Of a DNA stretch of 64,000 nucleotides, positions 7,620 to 16,450 are shown piece after piece. Under the pieces are notes generated by a model. It saw only the letters and a list, made by a program, of their open reading frames with translations, searched no databases and was not told the origin of the DNA. The position numbers and the translations under genes were made by a program. This DNA is from Butyrivibrio sp. GTDB lineage: Bacteria; Bacillota; Clostridia; Lachnospirales; Lachnospiraceae. The stretch spans positions 1-64,000 of the forward strand of contig JAEEXE010000012.1 of assembly GCA_016291375.1 (NCBI GenBank), in the 5' to 3' direction. The stretch's first letter is position 1, and the number at the start of each line of letters is the position of its first letter.

Positions 7620-8327
7620 ATGAGTTTTAGCATAACAAGTTTTTTTGATTCGTTTAAATCGGCTCTTCTCTATGCTCCGGTTACGATAAAGCTTACTGCG
7701 ATAACATTCGTAGTGAGTTTGCTGCTGGGGGCGGTGATAGCGACCGTAAGAAATTATAGGGTGCCGGTGCTTTCGCAGTTCTTTGCGGCATTTGTGACAA
7801 TATACCTTGGGCTTCCAACGATGGTTGCGCTGCTTTTATACAATCTTTTGTTTATGACTTTTTATTCGGATGTGGCGGCAGCACTTCATATTTCTGTCCC
7901 GATAAGTGACGTGAATCCGATATTTATCGGTTATATCACTCTTATAATCGGAACGACGTGTTCTGTCAGCGAGAGCATACGAGGAGCATTTCGAGGGATC
8001 GAGAAGGTGCAGTACGAAGCGGGATACAGCATAGGAATGGGCAAGTTTAAGACGCTTACGAGAATTATCTTTCCCCAGATGGTTCCGATACTTCTTCCCG
8101 GAATGCAGAATTCGCTCATAGGTCTTTTGAAGGCATCTAACTTGGTGAGCGCCATTTCGGTAGTTGAGATCATGACGGGAGCTCTTTTGCCAAGTCTTAT
8201 GTACTACAGTTATCTTGAAGGATATGTGGCGGCGGCGCTGGTGTACTGGATGATAGGAGCCGCGATAGAGATACTTGCGCATTTTGCTGAGAAAAACAGT
8301 GGGAAATATTTAAAAAGAACTGCGTAG
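7620..8327 (+). CDS. Amino-acid ABC transporter permease 2 (HisQ/TcyM type)
   Basis: This 235-residue polytopic protein has 'IYLGLPTMVALLLYNLL' in place of the usual RGTPxxVQ segment and an EAA loop 'YEAGYSIGMGKFKTLTRIIFPQM' (about residues 133-155). It is paralogous to the preceding permease and lies 12 bp behind it with a good RBS (AAGGAGAAGG). The relaxed 'RGTP' region suggests it is the partner subunit in a heterodimer and not a homodimeric permease. Confidence 0.86.
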   Translation: MSFSITSFFDSFKSALLYAPVTIKLTAITFVVSLLLGAVIATVRNYRVPVLSQFFAAFVTIYLGLPTMVALLLYNLLFMTFYSDVAAALHISVPISDVNPIFIGYITLIIGTTCSVSESIRGAFRGIEKVQYEAGYSIGMGKFKTLTRIIFPQMVPILLPGMQNSLIGLLKASNLVSAISVVEIMTGALLPSLMYYSYLEGYVAAALVYWMIGAAIEILAHFAEKNSGKYLKRTA

Positions 8328-8389
8328 GACTAAGGCGAGTGGACAGAAAAGATTTTGAGAATTAATCGGAAACAGGAAGGAATATAGCT

Positions 8390-9142
8390 GTGATAGAGCT
8401 TACGGGAGTAAAAAAGTCCTTTGGTAAACAGGAAGTTCTAAGGGATGTTTCGATAAAAGTAAATGACGGCGAAGTTGTTGTAATCCTTGGACCGAGCGGT
8501 TCGGGAAAGACGACGCTTCTTAGGAGCATAAATTTCCTTGAGAGAGCCGACAGCGGAATAATGAAGTTTGGCGAAAAGGAAATAAATTTTAAGACCGCCA
8601 AGAAAAAAGATGTGCTTTATATGAGAAGGCACACGGGCTTTGTGTTTCAGAACTACGGACTGTTTGCGCATAAAACGGTGCTTCAGAACGTGATGGAGGG
8701 ACTTGTTCAGGTTCAGAAAAAGAGTAAGTCCGAGGCACAAAGGATTGCGGAAGAGGTTCTTGATAATGTAGGAATGCTGGAAAAGAAAGATTCCTATCCC
8801 TCTCAGCTTTCGGGCGGACAGCAGCAAAGAGTGGGAATTGCGAGAGCCGTGGCGCTTAAGCCGGATCTGATATTATTTGACGAACCTACATCGGCACTCG
8901 ACCCAGAGCTTGTGGGAGAAACTCTTGAAGTAATCAAGAAGGTGGCAAAGACCGGAATAACGATGATCGTGGTGACTCACGAGATGTCTTTTGCCGAGGA
9001 TGTTGCTGACAGGGTGATCTTTATGGACGGCGGAGTTGTCGTTGAAGAAGGGAAACCGAGCGAAATATTCTATAAGCCTAAGGAGGAGCGAACCAGGCAA
9101 TTCTTATCAAGAATTATTCCTCAGGATGCATATGTTATTTAA
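8390..9142 (+). CDS. Amino-acid ABC transporter ATP-binding protein (TcyN/GlnQ type)
   Basis: This 250-residue ATPase starts at GTG (8390) behind GGAAGG. It shows Walker A 'GPSGSGKTT' (about residue 35), signature 'LSGGQQQR', Walker B '[12 protein letters not shown]' and H-loop '[15 protein letters not shown]', the last typical of polar amino-acid transporters. '[21 protein letters not shown]' gives the Q-loop; the FAHKT wording is common in cystine/glutamine ATPases. It closes the operon begun at 5984. Confidence 0.92.
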   Translation: MIELTGVKKSFGKQEVLRDVSIKVNDGEVVVILGPSGSGKTTLLRSINFLERADSGIMKFGEKEINFKTAKKKDVLYMRRHTGFVFQNYGLFAHKTVLQNVMEGLVQVQKKSKSEAQRIAEEVLDNVGMLEKKDSYPSQLSGGQQQRVGIARAVALKPDLILFDEPTSALDPELVGETLEVIKKVAKTGITMIVVTHEMSFAEDVADRVIFMDGGVVVEEGKPSEIFYKPKEERTRQFLSRIIPQDAYVI

Positions 9143-9183
9143 GTGTGGTATTATGTATAAAAATCTGTTCGGAGATTATACAT

Positions 9184-10080
9184 ATGACCATTTTACAGCT
9201 TAAATACGTAATAGCGATTGATGAGGAATGCTCGATGAGAAAGGCGGCCGACAGGCTTTATGTGTCGCAGCCGGGTCTTTCAAGTGCGGTAAGAGATCTT
9301 GAAAACGAGCTTGGAATTCAGATATTCCAGAGAGTCCATAACGGCGTTGTGACGACGGTTGCAGGCGGAGCGTTTATTGCTTATGCAAGAAGTGCGGTTG
9401 AGCAGTTTGAAAAGATTGAGGACAAGTATATCAATTCCAAGGTTGATAAGCCTACATTCTCAGTTTCCATGCAGCATTACACCGTAGCTGTAAATGCATT
9501 TATAGATACCGTTAAGGAATACGATCTTGAAGAGTATCAGTTCTCTATCAGAGAGACTCAGACAAGTGAAGTTATAGACGACCTCAAGAGCCTTAGAAGT
9601 GAAGTCGGAGTTATTGCTCTTAGCGAGTTTAACAGGAACATGTTCAAAAAGATCTTCGCTGATGCGTCACTTGAGTTCCATGAGCTGTTTACAAGAGACA
9701 CATTTGTATATCTTAGAAAGGATCATCCTCTTGCAGACAGGGATGAGATATCTCTTGAGGAGCTTCAGGATTATCCTTGTATGGTATTTGATCAGGGTGA
9801 CAACACTTCCTTCTATTACAGAGAGGAAGCTCTTGCAACCTACGATTACAAGAAGGTTATTAGTACCAACGAAAGAGCTACATCCGTAGAGCTTATGCTT
9901 GGTCTTAACGGCTACGCCGTAGGCGCTGCAATGCTTGGTGAAAGTCTTAATACTTCCCAGATTCATCATGTTAAGCTTAAAGAGGAAGAGACTCTCACCC
10001 TTGGATACATCGTCCGCAAGGGCAGTGATCTTAGCGATATGGCCAGGACCTTTATTGAAAAACTAGAGAGTTATAAATAG
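9184..10080 (+). CDS. LysR-family transcriptional regulator (CysB/YtmI-like)
   Basis: I take ATG 9184 (298 residues) and not an upstream in-frame start at 9145, because GGAG (9171-9174) lies 9 bp before it and the product then starts with the canonical LysR N-terminus 'MTILQLKYVIAI'. The winged helix-turn-helix covers about residues 1-60 ('SMRKAADRLYVSQPGLSSAVRDLE'), and the effector domain about 88-298. LysR proteins of this type often control sulfur or amino-acid uptake; in Bacillus the tcyJKLMN operon is controlled by the LysR YtmI. Its place 42 bp after the ABC operon suggests it regulates that operon. Confidence 0.85.
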   Translation: MTILQLKYVIAIDEECSMRKAADRLYVSQPGLSSAVRDLENELGIQIFQRVHNGVVTTVAGGAFIAYARSAVEQFEKIEDKYINSKVDKPTFSVSMQHYTVAVNAFIDTVKEYDLEEYQFSIRETQTSEVIDDLKSLRSEVGVIALSEFNRNMFKKIFADASLEFHELFTRDTFVYLRKDHPLADRDEISLEELQDYPCMVFDQGDNTSFYYREEALATYDYKKVISTNERATSVELMLGLNGYAVGAAMLGESLNTSQIHHVKLKEEETLTLGYIVRKGSDLSDMARTFIEKLESYK

Positions 10081-10096
10081 GTTTTTGTGGCGTTTG

Positions 10097-10299
10097 TTTG
10101 TGAGGTGATAACGGAAGTGTACATGTCCAAAGCGTCACATCTTGCACGAGCCACGAATTTCCAAAATAAAAAAGAAAACAAATCTCGAATGTTCTGAATA
10201 ACATGAAATGAGAGATTTGTTTTCTTTTTATTTTATTGGAAATTATTGGCGAGGAAACCGTGGCGCATTGGACATGCACACCTCTGATATCCTCACAAA
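10097..10299. repeat. 203-bp imperfect palindromic element between convergent genes
   Basis: The left arm 10097-10186 and right arm 10212-10299 are near inverted copies. The outer ends TTTGTGAGG/CCTCACAAA are exact; an inner block (about 10113-10127 against 10269-10283) carries one change; and a ~31-bp A/T-rich inner stem (10156-10186 against 10212-10244) is almost perfect. The spacer is 25 bp. The inner stem could act as a bidirectional terminator for the convergent LysR and metI genes. The outer arms make the whole look like a MITE-like or cruciform element. No target duplication or protein gene is evident. Confidence 0.75.
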
Positions 10300-10304
10300 G
10301 CTGC

Positions 10305-10967
10305 TTAACTCATTTTTTTATACATGTAGTTGCCGAGCATCTGTATAGCCTGAACGAAAGCAATAAGGATAACAGAGCAAACGATTAGATATTCGGTCTT
10401 GTACTGTTGGTAGCCGTAACGGATCGCGATATCTCCGACACCGCCGCCCCCGACAGTTCCTGCCATTGCAGAATATCCGATAAGTGAGATCACAAGAAGG
10501 ATAATTCCGTTGAGCATTCTGGGAATGGATTCTTTTACATATACGTGTATAAGGATCTGGAAGTTGGAAGCTCCAAAGGATCTTGCAGCCTCAATTACTC
10601 CGGGATTGGTCTCGCGAAGGCTGGTCTCAAACACTCTTGCAATATAGGGAATTGCTGATATTGTAAGTGGCACGATAGCAGCAGTTGTTCCGATGGACTT
10701 ACCTACAACCATCCTGGTAAAAGGAATCAGGATAACAAGAAGTATGATGAAAGGGAAGCTTCTGAAAACATTAACTATAAAGCTTAGTATCTCATATACA
10801 ATCTTGTTGGGCTTAAGGCCGTCGGGAGCTGTAAGTGTCATTATTATAGCCGGGATGAAGCCCAATACTACAGAAAAAAGTGTTGACCAAAAAACCATAT
10901 ATAATGTTTGTTTAAAGGCAGTCAATATAATTGAACTCATGCCTGTTGTTGACAGTATTCCTGACAT
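10305..10967 (-). CDS. metI: Methionine ABC transporter permease MetI
   Basis: This 220-residue protein has five or so membrane segments and the MetI signature 'NVFRSFPFIILLVILIPFTR' plus the EAA loop 'EAARSFGASNFQILIHVYVKES'. It forms the membrane channel of the D/L-methionine importer MetNIQ. Its start overlaps the stop of metN at 10967, so the two are translationally coupled. It is the last gene of the minus-strand operon and ends just short of the palindromic element. Confidence 0.93.
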   Translation of the reverse strand: MSGILSTTGMSSIILTAFKQTLYMVFWSTLFSVVLGFIPAIIMTLTAPDGLKPNKIVYEILSFIVNVFRSFPFIILLVILIPFTRMVVGKSIGTTAAIVPLTISAIPYIARVFETSLRETNPGVIEAARSFGASNFQILIHVYVKESIPRMLNGIILLVISLIGYSAMAGTVGGGGVGDIAIRYGYQQYKTEYLIVCSVILIAFVQAIQMLGNYMYKKMS

Positions 10968-11938
10968 TATTCAATTACCTCCCATGTTACGTTCTTTTCA
11001 TCCAGAAAAGCGCAGGCTTTTTCCAGATCTTTTTTATCCATATTGAGGACGAGACTTCCGTATACATCCTCTCTAAAGTCCTCAAGCTTTGCCCAGCATA
11101 TATTGAAGTTGGTCTGAAGCTCTCTGGACATTTCGGTTACGATAGGGCGCTGATTGCCTTCTCCGTAGAAAAAGAGCTTGAGATTAACGCCGGTTGCTGG
11201 AAGCTTGTCACTTTCTTCTCTTAGGAATTCACGTATCTCGCGTTCCTTGGGCCATACAAAGAGCTGCTCCGGCTGGCCTACTGCAAGGACTTTACCGCCG
11301 CTAAGGAAAGCGACCTTTTTGCAGACCTGTTTAACCACTTCCATCTGGTGTGTGACGATGATAATAGTTATGCCCATTTCTTTGTTGATTTTCTGTAAAA
11401 GAGCAAGGATTCCTTTTGTGATCTCGGGATCAAGGGCACTTGTTGCTTCGTCGCATAAAAGAAAATCGGGATCAAGGGCAAGGGCTCTTGCAATAGCAAC
11501 ACGCTGTTTCTGTCCGCCTGAAAGTTCTCTGGGTTTTGAATGAACTTTTTCTTCAAGACCTACGAGTTTGATAAGATTTAATATCTTCTCTTTTGCCTCG
11601 GGAGTATGTGTAGGGACGCCCCAGAACTTCATGGGAAGAGCGATGTTGTGATATACATCAAGTCTCTCCAGAAGGTTAAAGCCCTGGAATATCATGCCCA
11701 TCCTTCTCTGAAGGTTTCTCAGAACTTTTTTGTTCTTGATATCAACCAGTACGTCATCAACTACAATAGAGCCTTCGTCATAGGACTCAAGGCCGTTGAT
11801 GCAACGAAGGAGAGTGGATTTGCCGGCACCGCTCTGTCCGATGATGCCAAAGATCTCACCCTTTTCGATATCGATGTTGATACCCTTTAAAACCTCGGTT
11901 TTATTGAATGTCTTTTTTACGTTTCTTATCTGTATCAT
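10967..11938 (-). CDS. metN: Methionine ABC transporter ATP-binding protein MetN
   Basis: This 323-residue protein has an ABC ATPase domain with 'GQSGAGKST' (Walker A, about residue 38), 'LSGGQKQRVAIARAL' and 'LLCDEATSALDPE', the last wording being typical of MetN. The C-terminal part after about residue 245 ('VNLKLFFYGEGNQRPIVTE') is the NIL/ACT-like domain, which binds methionine and inhibits uptake in the E. coli protein. This places the gene firmly in the MetNIQ family. Confidence 0.94.
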   Translation of the reverse strand: MIQIRNVKKTFNKTEVLKGINIDIEKGEIFGIIGQSGAGKSTLLRCINGLESYDEGSIVVDDVLVDIKNKKVLRNLQRRMGMIFQGFNLLERLDVYHNIALPMKFWGVPTHTPEAKEKILNLIKLVGLEEKVHSKPRELSGGQKQRVAIARALALDPDFLLCDEATSALDPEITKGILALLQKINKEMGITIIIVTHQMEVVKQVCKKVAFLSGGKVLAVGQPEQLFVWPKEREIREFLREESDKLPATGVNLKLFFYGEGNQRPIVTEMSRELQTNFNICWAKLEDFREDVYGSLVLNMDKKDLEKACAFLDEKNVTWEVIE

Positions 11939-12002
11939 GGATAGTTAAACCACCTTTTCTACCTTGTCATCATATTATTGCATTATTTGATTTAAACATC
12001 AA

Positions 12003-12038
12003 ATATGACACGTCACCGGCAAATGAGACGTGTCATAT
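12003..12038 (-). terminator. Intercistronic hairpin between metQ and metN
   Basis: ATATGACACGTC (12003-12014) and GACGTGTCATAT (12027-12038) form a perfect 12-bp stem with a 12-nt loop. In the minus-strand transcript a moderately T-rich stretch follows. It probably gives partial termination or protects the metQ 3' end, which would make more binding protein than ATPase/permease. On the plus strand it is also followed by TTTTTT. Confidence 0.55.
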
Positions 12039-12138
12039 CATTTTTTAATAATGAAAGGTAGGATTTTTTATGATTTACACATTAACTTGGTTACATAAAT
12101 TGATATAGGAGGTTGGCAAGACGCTCCTGCATCTCTTA

Positions 12139-13074
12139 TTACTGTGGATCAATGAATGAAGGGATAACTGCTCCCTTGTATGTCTCTTCAATGTAAGCTT
12201 TAACTTCGTCTGACTTAAGTGCTGCTACAAGAGCCTTAATCTTCTCTGAATCCTGATTTCCGTCCTTTACAACAAGGAAGTTTGTTCTCTTAACTGTTGT
12301 CTCGTCGTCGAACTCCTCGATATCAAGTGCAGGATATGTGGAAGGAAGATCAGCCTCAAGTGCGTAGTTTCCGTTTATAGCTGCTGCATCAAGATCGGGA
12401 AGTGAAAGAGGAAGGTTAGCTGCCTCAAGAGGTGTTATCTTGTAACCATGAGGGTTAGCATCCTTATCTTTTGAAAGAGTATCCTCTGTGTAGCTTGCAT
12501 CCTCGCCGAATGAACCCTTTGATGTAAGAAGTCCCTTCTGAACAAGAAGGTCAAGTGCTCTTGCACCGTTGTCAGGGTCGTTGGGGATACCGATCTCTGC
12601 ACCGTCGGGAATCTCTGAGAGCTGCTTATATTTCTGTGAGTAGATGCCCATAGGCTCGATGTGGATACCTGCTACGGCTGCAAGGTGAAGACCTGCGTCC
12701 TTGTTCTGCTGATCAAGATATCCAAGTGTCTGGAAGTAGTTTGCATCAATCTCACCTGATTCAAGTGATGTGTTTGGAAGAACGTAGTCCTGGAAAACAA
12801 CTGTCTCAAGTGTCCAGCCGTCCTTTGCAAGAACTTCCTTAACGATGTTATCAAGAATCTCAGCGTGAGGAACAGGTGTTGCTCCTACTGTGATTGTCTT
12901 ATCTCCATCTGCTGTGTTGTCAGCTGCCTGTGCATCAGTTGCATCGGCTACAGCTTCTGTTGCTTCTGCTGCGGATGACTCTGCTGCAGGCTGTGCCTGT
13001 GAACCGCATCCTGTAAGTGCTCCGAATGAAAGAGCTGCTGTTAAGATCAAACTTGTAATTATTCTCTTTTTCAT
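12139..13074 (-). CDS. metQ: Methionine-binding lipoprotein MetQ (NlpA family)
   Basis: This 311-residue protein has a lipoprotein signal ending 'LTGC' (Cys about residue 23) and an Ala/Thr-rich linker. The NlpA/MetQ fold begins at about residue 60 ('ITVGATPVPHAEILD'). 'DYVLPNTSLESGEIDANYFQT' and 'IPNDPDNGARALDLL' are family hallmarks. It captures methionine for the MetNI transporter encoded just downstream. The GAGGAGG ribosome site lies 9 bp before the start. No S-box riboswitch was seen in the 150-bp leader, so control is probably by a protein or by the hairpin after the gene. Confidence 0.93.
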   Translation of the reverse strand: MKKRIITSLILTAALSFGALTGCGSQAQPAAESSAAEATEAVADATDAQAADNTADGDKTITVGATPVPHAEILDNIVKEVLAKDGWTLETVVFQDYVLPNTSLESGEIDANYFQTLGYLDQQNKDAGLHLAAVAGIHIEPMGIYSQKYKQLSEIPDGAEIGIPNDPDNGARALDLLVQKGLLTSKGSFGEDASYTEDTLSKDKDANPHGYKITPLEAANLPLSLPDLDAAAINGNYALEADLPSTYPALDIEEFDDETTVKRTNFLVVKDGNQDSEKIKALVAALKSDEVKAYIEETYKGAVIPSFIDPQ

Positions 13075-13106
13075 AATCTGTATTCCTCCTCGATTGGTAT
13101 GACTGA

Positions 13107-13136
13107 ATTATACAAGATGAAAAAATAAAATGGAAA
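13107..13136 (-). promoter_or_regulatory. Putative sigma-A promoter of metQNI
   Basis: Read on the minus strand, TTTCCA (13136-13131) and TATAAT (13112-13107) are separated by 18 bp, about 33 bp before the metQ start. The -10 is a consensus match; the -35 is weak. Confidence 0.45.
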
Positions 13137-13228
13137 TAAGTAAATATTATCATTGGTGAAAAGTTGGAATTATTGCTTTAAAGAGTTTATATTAGGAAGA
13201 GAAAAAGAAGTAATTATGGGAGAAACAG

Positions 13229-14311
13229 ATGTTTATTGTAAGTAAGATAAAGAAAAATAACTGCATAAATATCGTTGCCACCATGCTGATGACGGCTTTG
13301 TTATCAGCTCTTTTGCCGGGCTGTAGTTCTGCACCCAAGATCAGTACATCCACCATATTTGCCATGGACACTGTTATGCAACTTGAGATACAGGGGGATG
13401 ATGCGCTTCTTCTGGAGGCGGAAAGTAAGATAAGAAATATCGAGAATAGCTTGTCTGTCACCAAAAAGGATAGCCAGATATGGAAATTAAATAAGGACAA
13501 AGAGGCAGAATTTTCAGAAGAGAATACCCATATTCTTGAAGAAGCGCTGAAGGTATGTGACATGACGGATGGGTGTCTTGATGTATCTGTTTATCCTGTT
13601 CTTAAGGAATGGGGATTTACAACCGGTGAATACAAGGTACCTTCCGATGATAGGATAAAAGAGCTTTCTAAGAATGTTGATCATAATAAGATAAGTATAG
13701 AGGCCAAGGCAGGCGGGGGATCAGTTGTCAAACTAAAAGAAGGTATGGAGATTGATCTTGGAAGTGTTGTAAAGGGCTATACCGGGTCTTCTCTTGCGAA
13801 GTATTTTAAAGATAAAGGAGTAACATCGGGGCTTATCAATCTTGGCGGAAATGTAGAATGTATAGGAAGTAAGACGGACGGAAAGCCGTGGAAAGTTGCG
13901 GTGAAGAGCCCTTTCCCCGACAGTAAGAGCGGTGTCCTGGGTGTTCTTGAAGCAGTGGATACTTCTATCATAACTTCCGGTGGATATGAGAGATTTTTTG
14001 AAGAAAATGGTGAGATTTACTGGCATATTCTTGATCCTAAGACCGGATATCCCGCAAAAAACGGGCTTGTGTCAGTAACGATTGTGGGTAATAATGGACT
14101 TGTTGGCGATGGACTTTCAACAGCTCTTTTTGTTAAGGGAAAAGAAGGTGCTATAGAGTTTATCTCACAACATGGAGATGATTTGACCAAGGAATTCGGA
14201 TTTGGCGCAGTACTTGTAACTGAGGATGGGAAAGTATATATTACCGAGAATATAGCTTCCGACTTTGTGCTTTCTTCTGAGTACCAAGGACTGGAAATTA
14301 TCATTTTATAA
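13229..14311 (+). CDS. apbE: FAD:protein FMN transferase, ApbE lipoprotein
   Basis: This 360-residue protein has a membrane/lipoprotein signal ending 'LPGC' (Cys about residue 31). The ApbE fold starts at about residue 45 ('TIFAMDTVMQLEIQG'). 'DLGSVVKGYTG', 'GLINLGGNVECIG' and the metal-site region 'HILDPKTGYPAKNGLVSVTIV' are conserved. ApbE attaches FMN covalently to Thr in partner proteins such as RnfG/RnfD and NqrB/C at the outer membrane-facing side. No flavinylated partner gene is next to it, so the target must lie elsewhere. It is divergent from metQ. Confidence 0.93.
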   Translation: MFIVSKIKKNNCINIVATMLMTALLSALLPGCSSAPKISTSTIFAMDTVMQLEIQGDDALLLEAESKIRNIENSLSVTKKDSQIWKLNKDKEAEFSEENTHILEEALKVCDMTDGCLDVSVYPVLKEWGFTTGEYKVPSDDRIKELSKNVDHNKISIEAKAGGGSVVKLKEGMEIDLGSVVKGYTGSSLAKYFKDKGVTSGLINLGGNVECIGSKTDGKPWKVAVKSPFPDSKSGVLGVLEAVDTSIITSGGYERFFEENGEIYWHILDPKTGYPAKNGLVSVTIVGNNGLVGDGLSTALFVKGKEGAIEFISQHGDDLTKEFGFGAVLVTEDGKVYITENIASDFVLSSEYQGLEIIIL

Positions 14312-14342
14312 TTATGGAAAAAAGAAGGGAAGAGACTAATTT

Positions 14343-15257
14343 ATGAAGGATTTTTTTAAGAAGATTCATAGCGAAAATTTTAAATGGTATGATTTTTCGC
14401 TACTGACTATCGCACAGACTTTTTTGATGATGAATGTGGGACAGCTGGCGGTTGCCTACGTTTTTATTGGTATTTTAAATGTATTATCTTCGGGCAATCC
14501 GGGCATATATCTGGCAGAACCATTTACATTTACCATGATCAACTACATGGTGCCCATCGGAACATGGATCTTATTTGTGGTCTACATGCTTGTGGTTAAG
14601 CCGGACAAACCAATTCTTCAAAAGCTTGGAACTAAGGCTAAGGGCAATACCATAAAGCTTTTTGTGGTTGGTCTGGGAGTCGGATTTTTGATGAATATGA
14701 CATGTGCTGTGGTAGCCATGCTAAATAAAGATATCGCAGTTTATTATGATTCGGTCCATCCTGTTAAGGATATTCTATTGTTCATTGCTATATTTATTCA
14801 GTCATCTTCGGAAGAAATGGCCTGCCGAGGCTTTTTGTACCAAAAGCTCAGAAGGAGTTACAGACACCCGATAGTGGCTATCCTGGGAAGCTCTGTATTG
14901 TTTGGACTGATCCATATATTTAATCCCGGCGTAAATGCGCTGGCTATTATTAGCATTATTCTGGTTGGAATATTCTGCGCACTTATTGTCTATTATTTCG
15001 ACAGTATCTGGCTTGCAATGGCATTTCATACTGCTTGGAATTATACACAGAGTATTTTGCTTGGACTTCCCAACAGTGGAACTGTATTTGCATTTTCAAT
15101 ATTTAAACTTGATGCGGCAAGTGCAAGAAACAGCTTTTTCTACGATGTGGCCTTTGGTGTTGAGGCAACAGGTTTTGTCATCATTGTCGAGGCCGTTGCA
15201 ATAGCTATTGTGTGGTATCTTGGTCACAATAAGAAGAAACAAGCTGAAGAGCTTTGA
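14343..15257 (+). CDS. CPBP-family intramembrane metalloprotease
   Basis: This 304-residue protein has about eight hydrophobic segments and the three Abi/CPBP motifs: 'SEEMACRGFLYQKLRR' (EExxxR, near residue 155), 'FGLIHIFNP' (near 187) and 'HTAWN' (near 229). These form the Rce1-like glutamate/histidine site in the membrane. Its biological substrate is unknown; relatives act in peptide maturation, immunity or signalling. Its last 53 bp overlap the 3' end of the convergent cobD-like gene. Confidence 0.85.
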   Translation: MKDFFKKIHSENFKWYDFSLLTIAQTFLMMNVGQLAVAYVFIGILNVLSSGNPGIYLAEPFTFTMINYMVPIGTWILFVVYMLVVKPDKPILQKLGTKAKGNTIKLFVVGLGVGFLMNMTCAVVAMLNKDIAVYYDSVHPVKDILLFIAIFIQSSSEEMACRGFLYQKLRRSYRHPIVAILGSSVLFGLIHIFNPGVNALAIISIILVGIFCALIVYYFDSIWLAMAFHTAWNYTQSILLGLPNSGTVFAFSIFKLDAASARNSFFYDVAFGVEATGFVIIVEAVAIAIVWYLGHNKKKQAEEL

Positions 15258-16332
15258 TAAGAGCTATATTGTCTTCATGTTTTTTAATTGCAATCCTATA
15301 ATATGATTCATCAAGACCATGGAAATTACTGCAGTTTCTAAGCAGTATTCCGTGGTCTTTTGCTATTTTTTTATAAAAGCTAAGACCGTCCTTTTGAAGT
15401 TTTGGCGGGAGCTTGAAAAGTAAAAACGGAGCATCGCTTTTAAATACTTTAAAGCCGATTTTTATTAGTTCATTTGTCAAAAAAGCTTTTTCTTTTTCTA
15501 TAAGTTCAAGAGTCTGTTCTATGTACTCTTCAGTTTCCGGACGGTTTTCTGAAAGGATGGCGATGCCGGTAGCTTCTGCAATTGAGGATACGTTCCATTC
15601 AGGTTTAAGCTCATTTATCTTATGTATAAGCTTGGAATTACTGCTGATGCAATATCCAAGACGAACTCCGGGAACGGCAAAGAGCTTGGTAAAAGCATCA
15701 ATGAGAACGAGGTTATCATACTTTTCTATCAATGATAGACAGCTACAGGCTTTTTTATCTTTATCAAATCCCATGAAACACTCATCTATTACGATGAATA
15801 TGCCAAGTTTCTTGCAGGTATCAGCCATCTCTTTTACCAGGTCAAAAGATATAGCTCTTCCTGTTGGATTGTTGGGGCTGCAGGCAAAGACAAGGTCTAG
15901 GTTTTCAATACTTTTGATGTGGTCAAGGATGTCAGAGGTAAGCTCAAAGTCATTGTCTTCAGTGAGGGAAAAGCTAAAAATCTCGTAGTTCCTTGCTCTA
16001 AGCGCTCTTTCGTAGCCGGAAAAGGTGGGATCTACAATAAGTGCTTTAGAGCATTTGGAAGAAAGTGCTTCTGCAAGAAGAGTTATTGCTTCTGATGCTC
16101 CGTTTCCTATAAAGAAGTAATCCTGCGGGAGGTTATTGGCCTCAGAAAGCAGCTCTTTTAGCCTGTCCTGATGAAGAGACGGGTAAATAGAAGCATCGTA
16201 AAGGCTGTCTTTTAGAGCAGTTGAAATGACCTTTGAAAGTCCCAGAGGATTGAGGTTGACGCTATAGTCAAGTTTTATGCTGTTTATGTCGTATTCACCG
16301 CCGTGAAGGGGGAGAATGTTTTTATTATTCAT
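15205..16332 (-). CDS. cobD: Threonine-phosphate decarboxylase (CobD/CobC-like, class I PLP aminotransferase fold)
   Basis: This 375-residue protein starts 'HGGEYDINSIKLDYSVNLNPLG', which is characteristic of L-threonine-O-3-phosphate decarboxylase, the enzyme making the aminopropanol-phosphate arm of cobalamin. The PLP lysine is in 'DAFTKLFAVPGVRLGY' (near residue 215), and the earlier 'ACSPNNPTGR' is the cofactor phosphate region. A histidinol-phosphate aminotransferase is the alternative, but the N-terminus and the divergent cobTUS-cbiB genes favour CobD. It shares a ~118-bp divergent promoter region with cobT. Confidence 0.85.
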   Translation of the reverse strand: MNNKNILPLHGGEYDINSIKLDYSVNLNPLGLSKVISTALKDSLYDASIYPSLHQDRLKELLSEANNLPQDYFFIGNGASEAITLLAEALSSKCSKALIVDPTFSGYERALRARNYEIFSFSLTEDNDFELTSDILDHIKSIENLDLVFACSPNNPTGRAISFDLVKEMADTCKKLGIFIVIDECFMGFDKDKKACSCLSLIEKYDNLVLIDAFTKLFAVPGVRLGYCISSNSKLIHKINELKPEWNVSSIAEATGIAILSENRPETEEYIEQTLELIEKEKAFLTNELIKIGFKVFKSDAPFLLFKLPPKLQKDGLSFYKKIAKDHGILLRNCSNFHGLDESYYRIAIKKHEDNIALIKALQLVSSYCDQDTTQ

Positions 16333-16450
16333 ATTTATCTCACCTGTTATAGTGCTGCTTACAATGTTCTATAAATATAGCATACAGATTTTTGCTAAAG
16401 GGTGCAAAGTTTTGAAGCCACTAAGGCTCTATAGAGTGTAAAATAAATTT

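Noticed and set aside
7836-8282. 148-codon minus-strand ORF in the second permease gene
   Set aside because: The plus-strand frame is a clear ABC permease; the opposite frame has no known pattern.
13075-13228. Possible S-box (SAM) riboswitch before metQ
   Set aside because: None of the conserved S-box elements is visible in the leader on the minus strand.
16333-16450. Possible cobalamin riboswitch between cobD and cobT
   Set aside because: The gap is too short (118 bp) and no B12-box text is visible.
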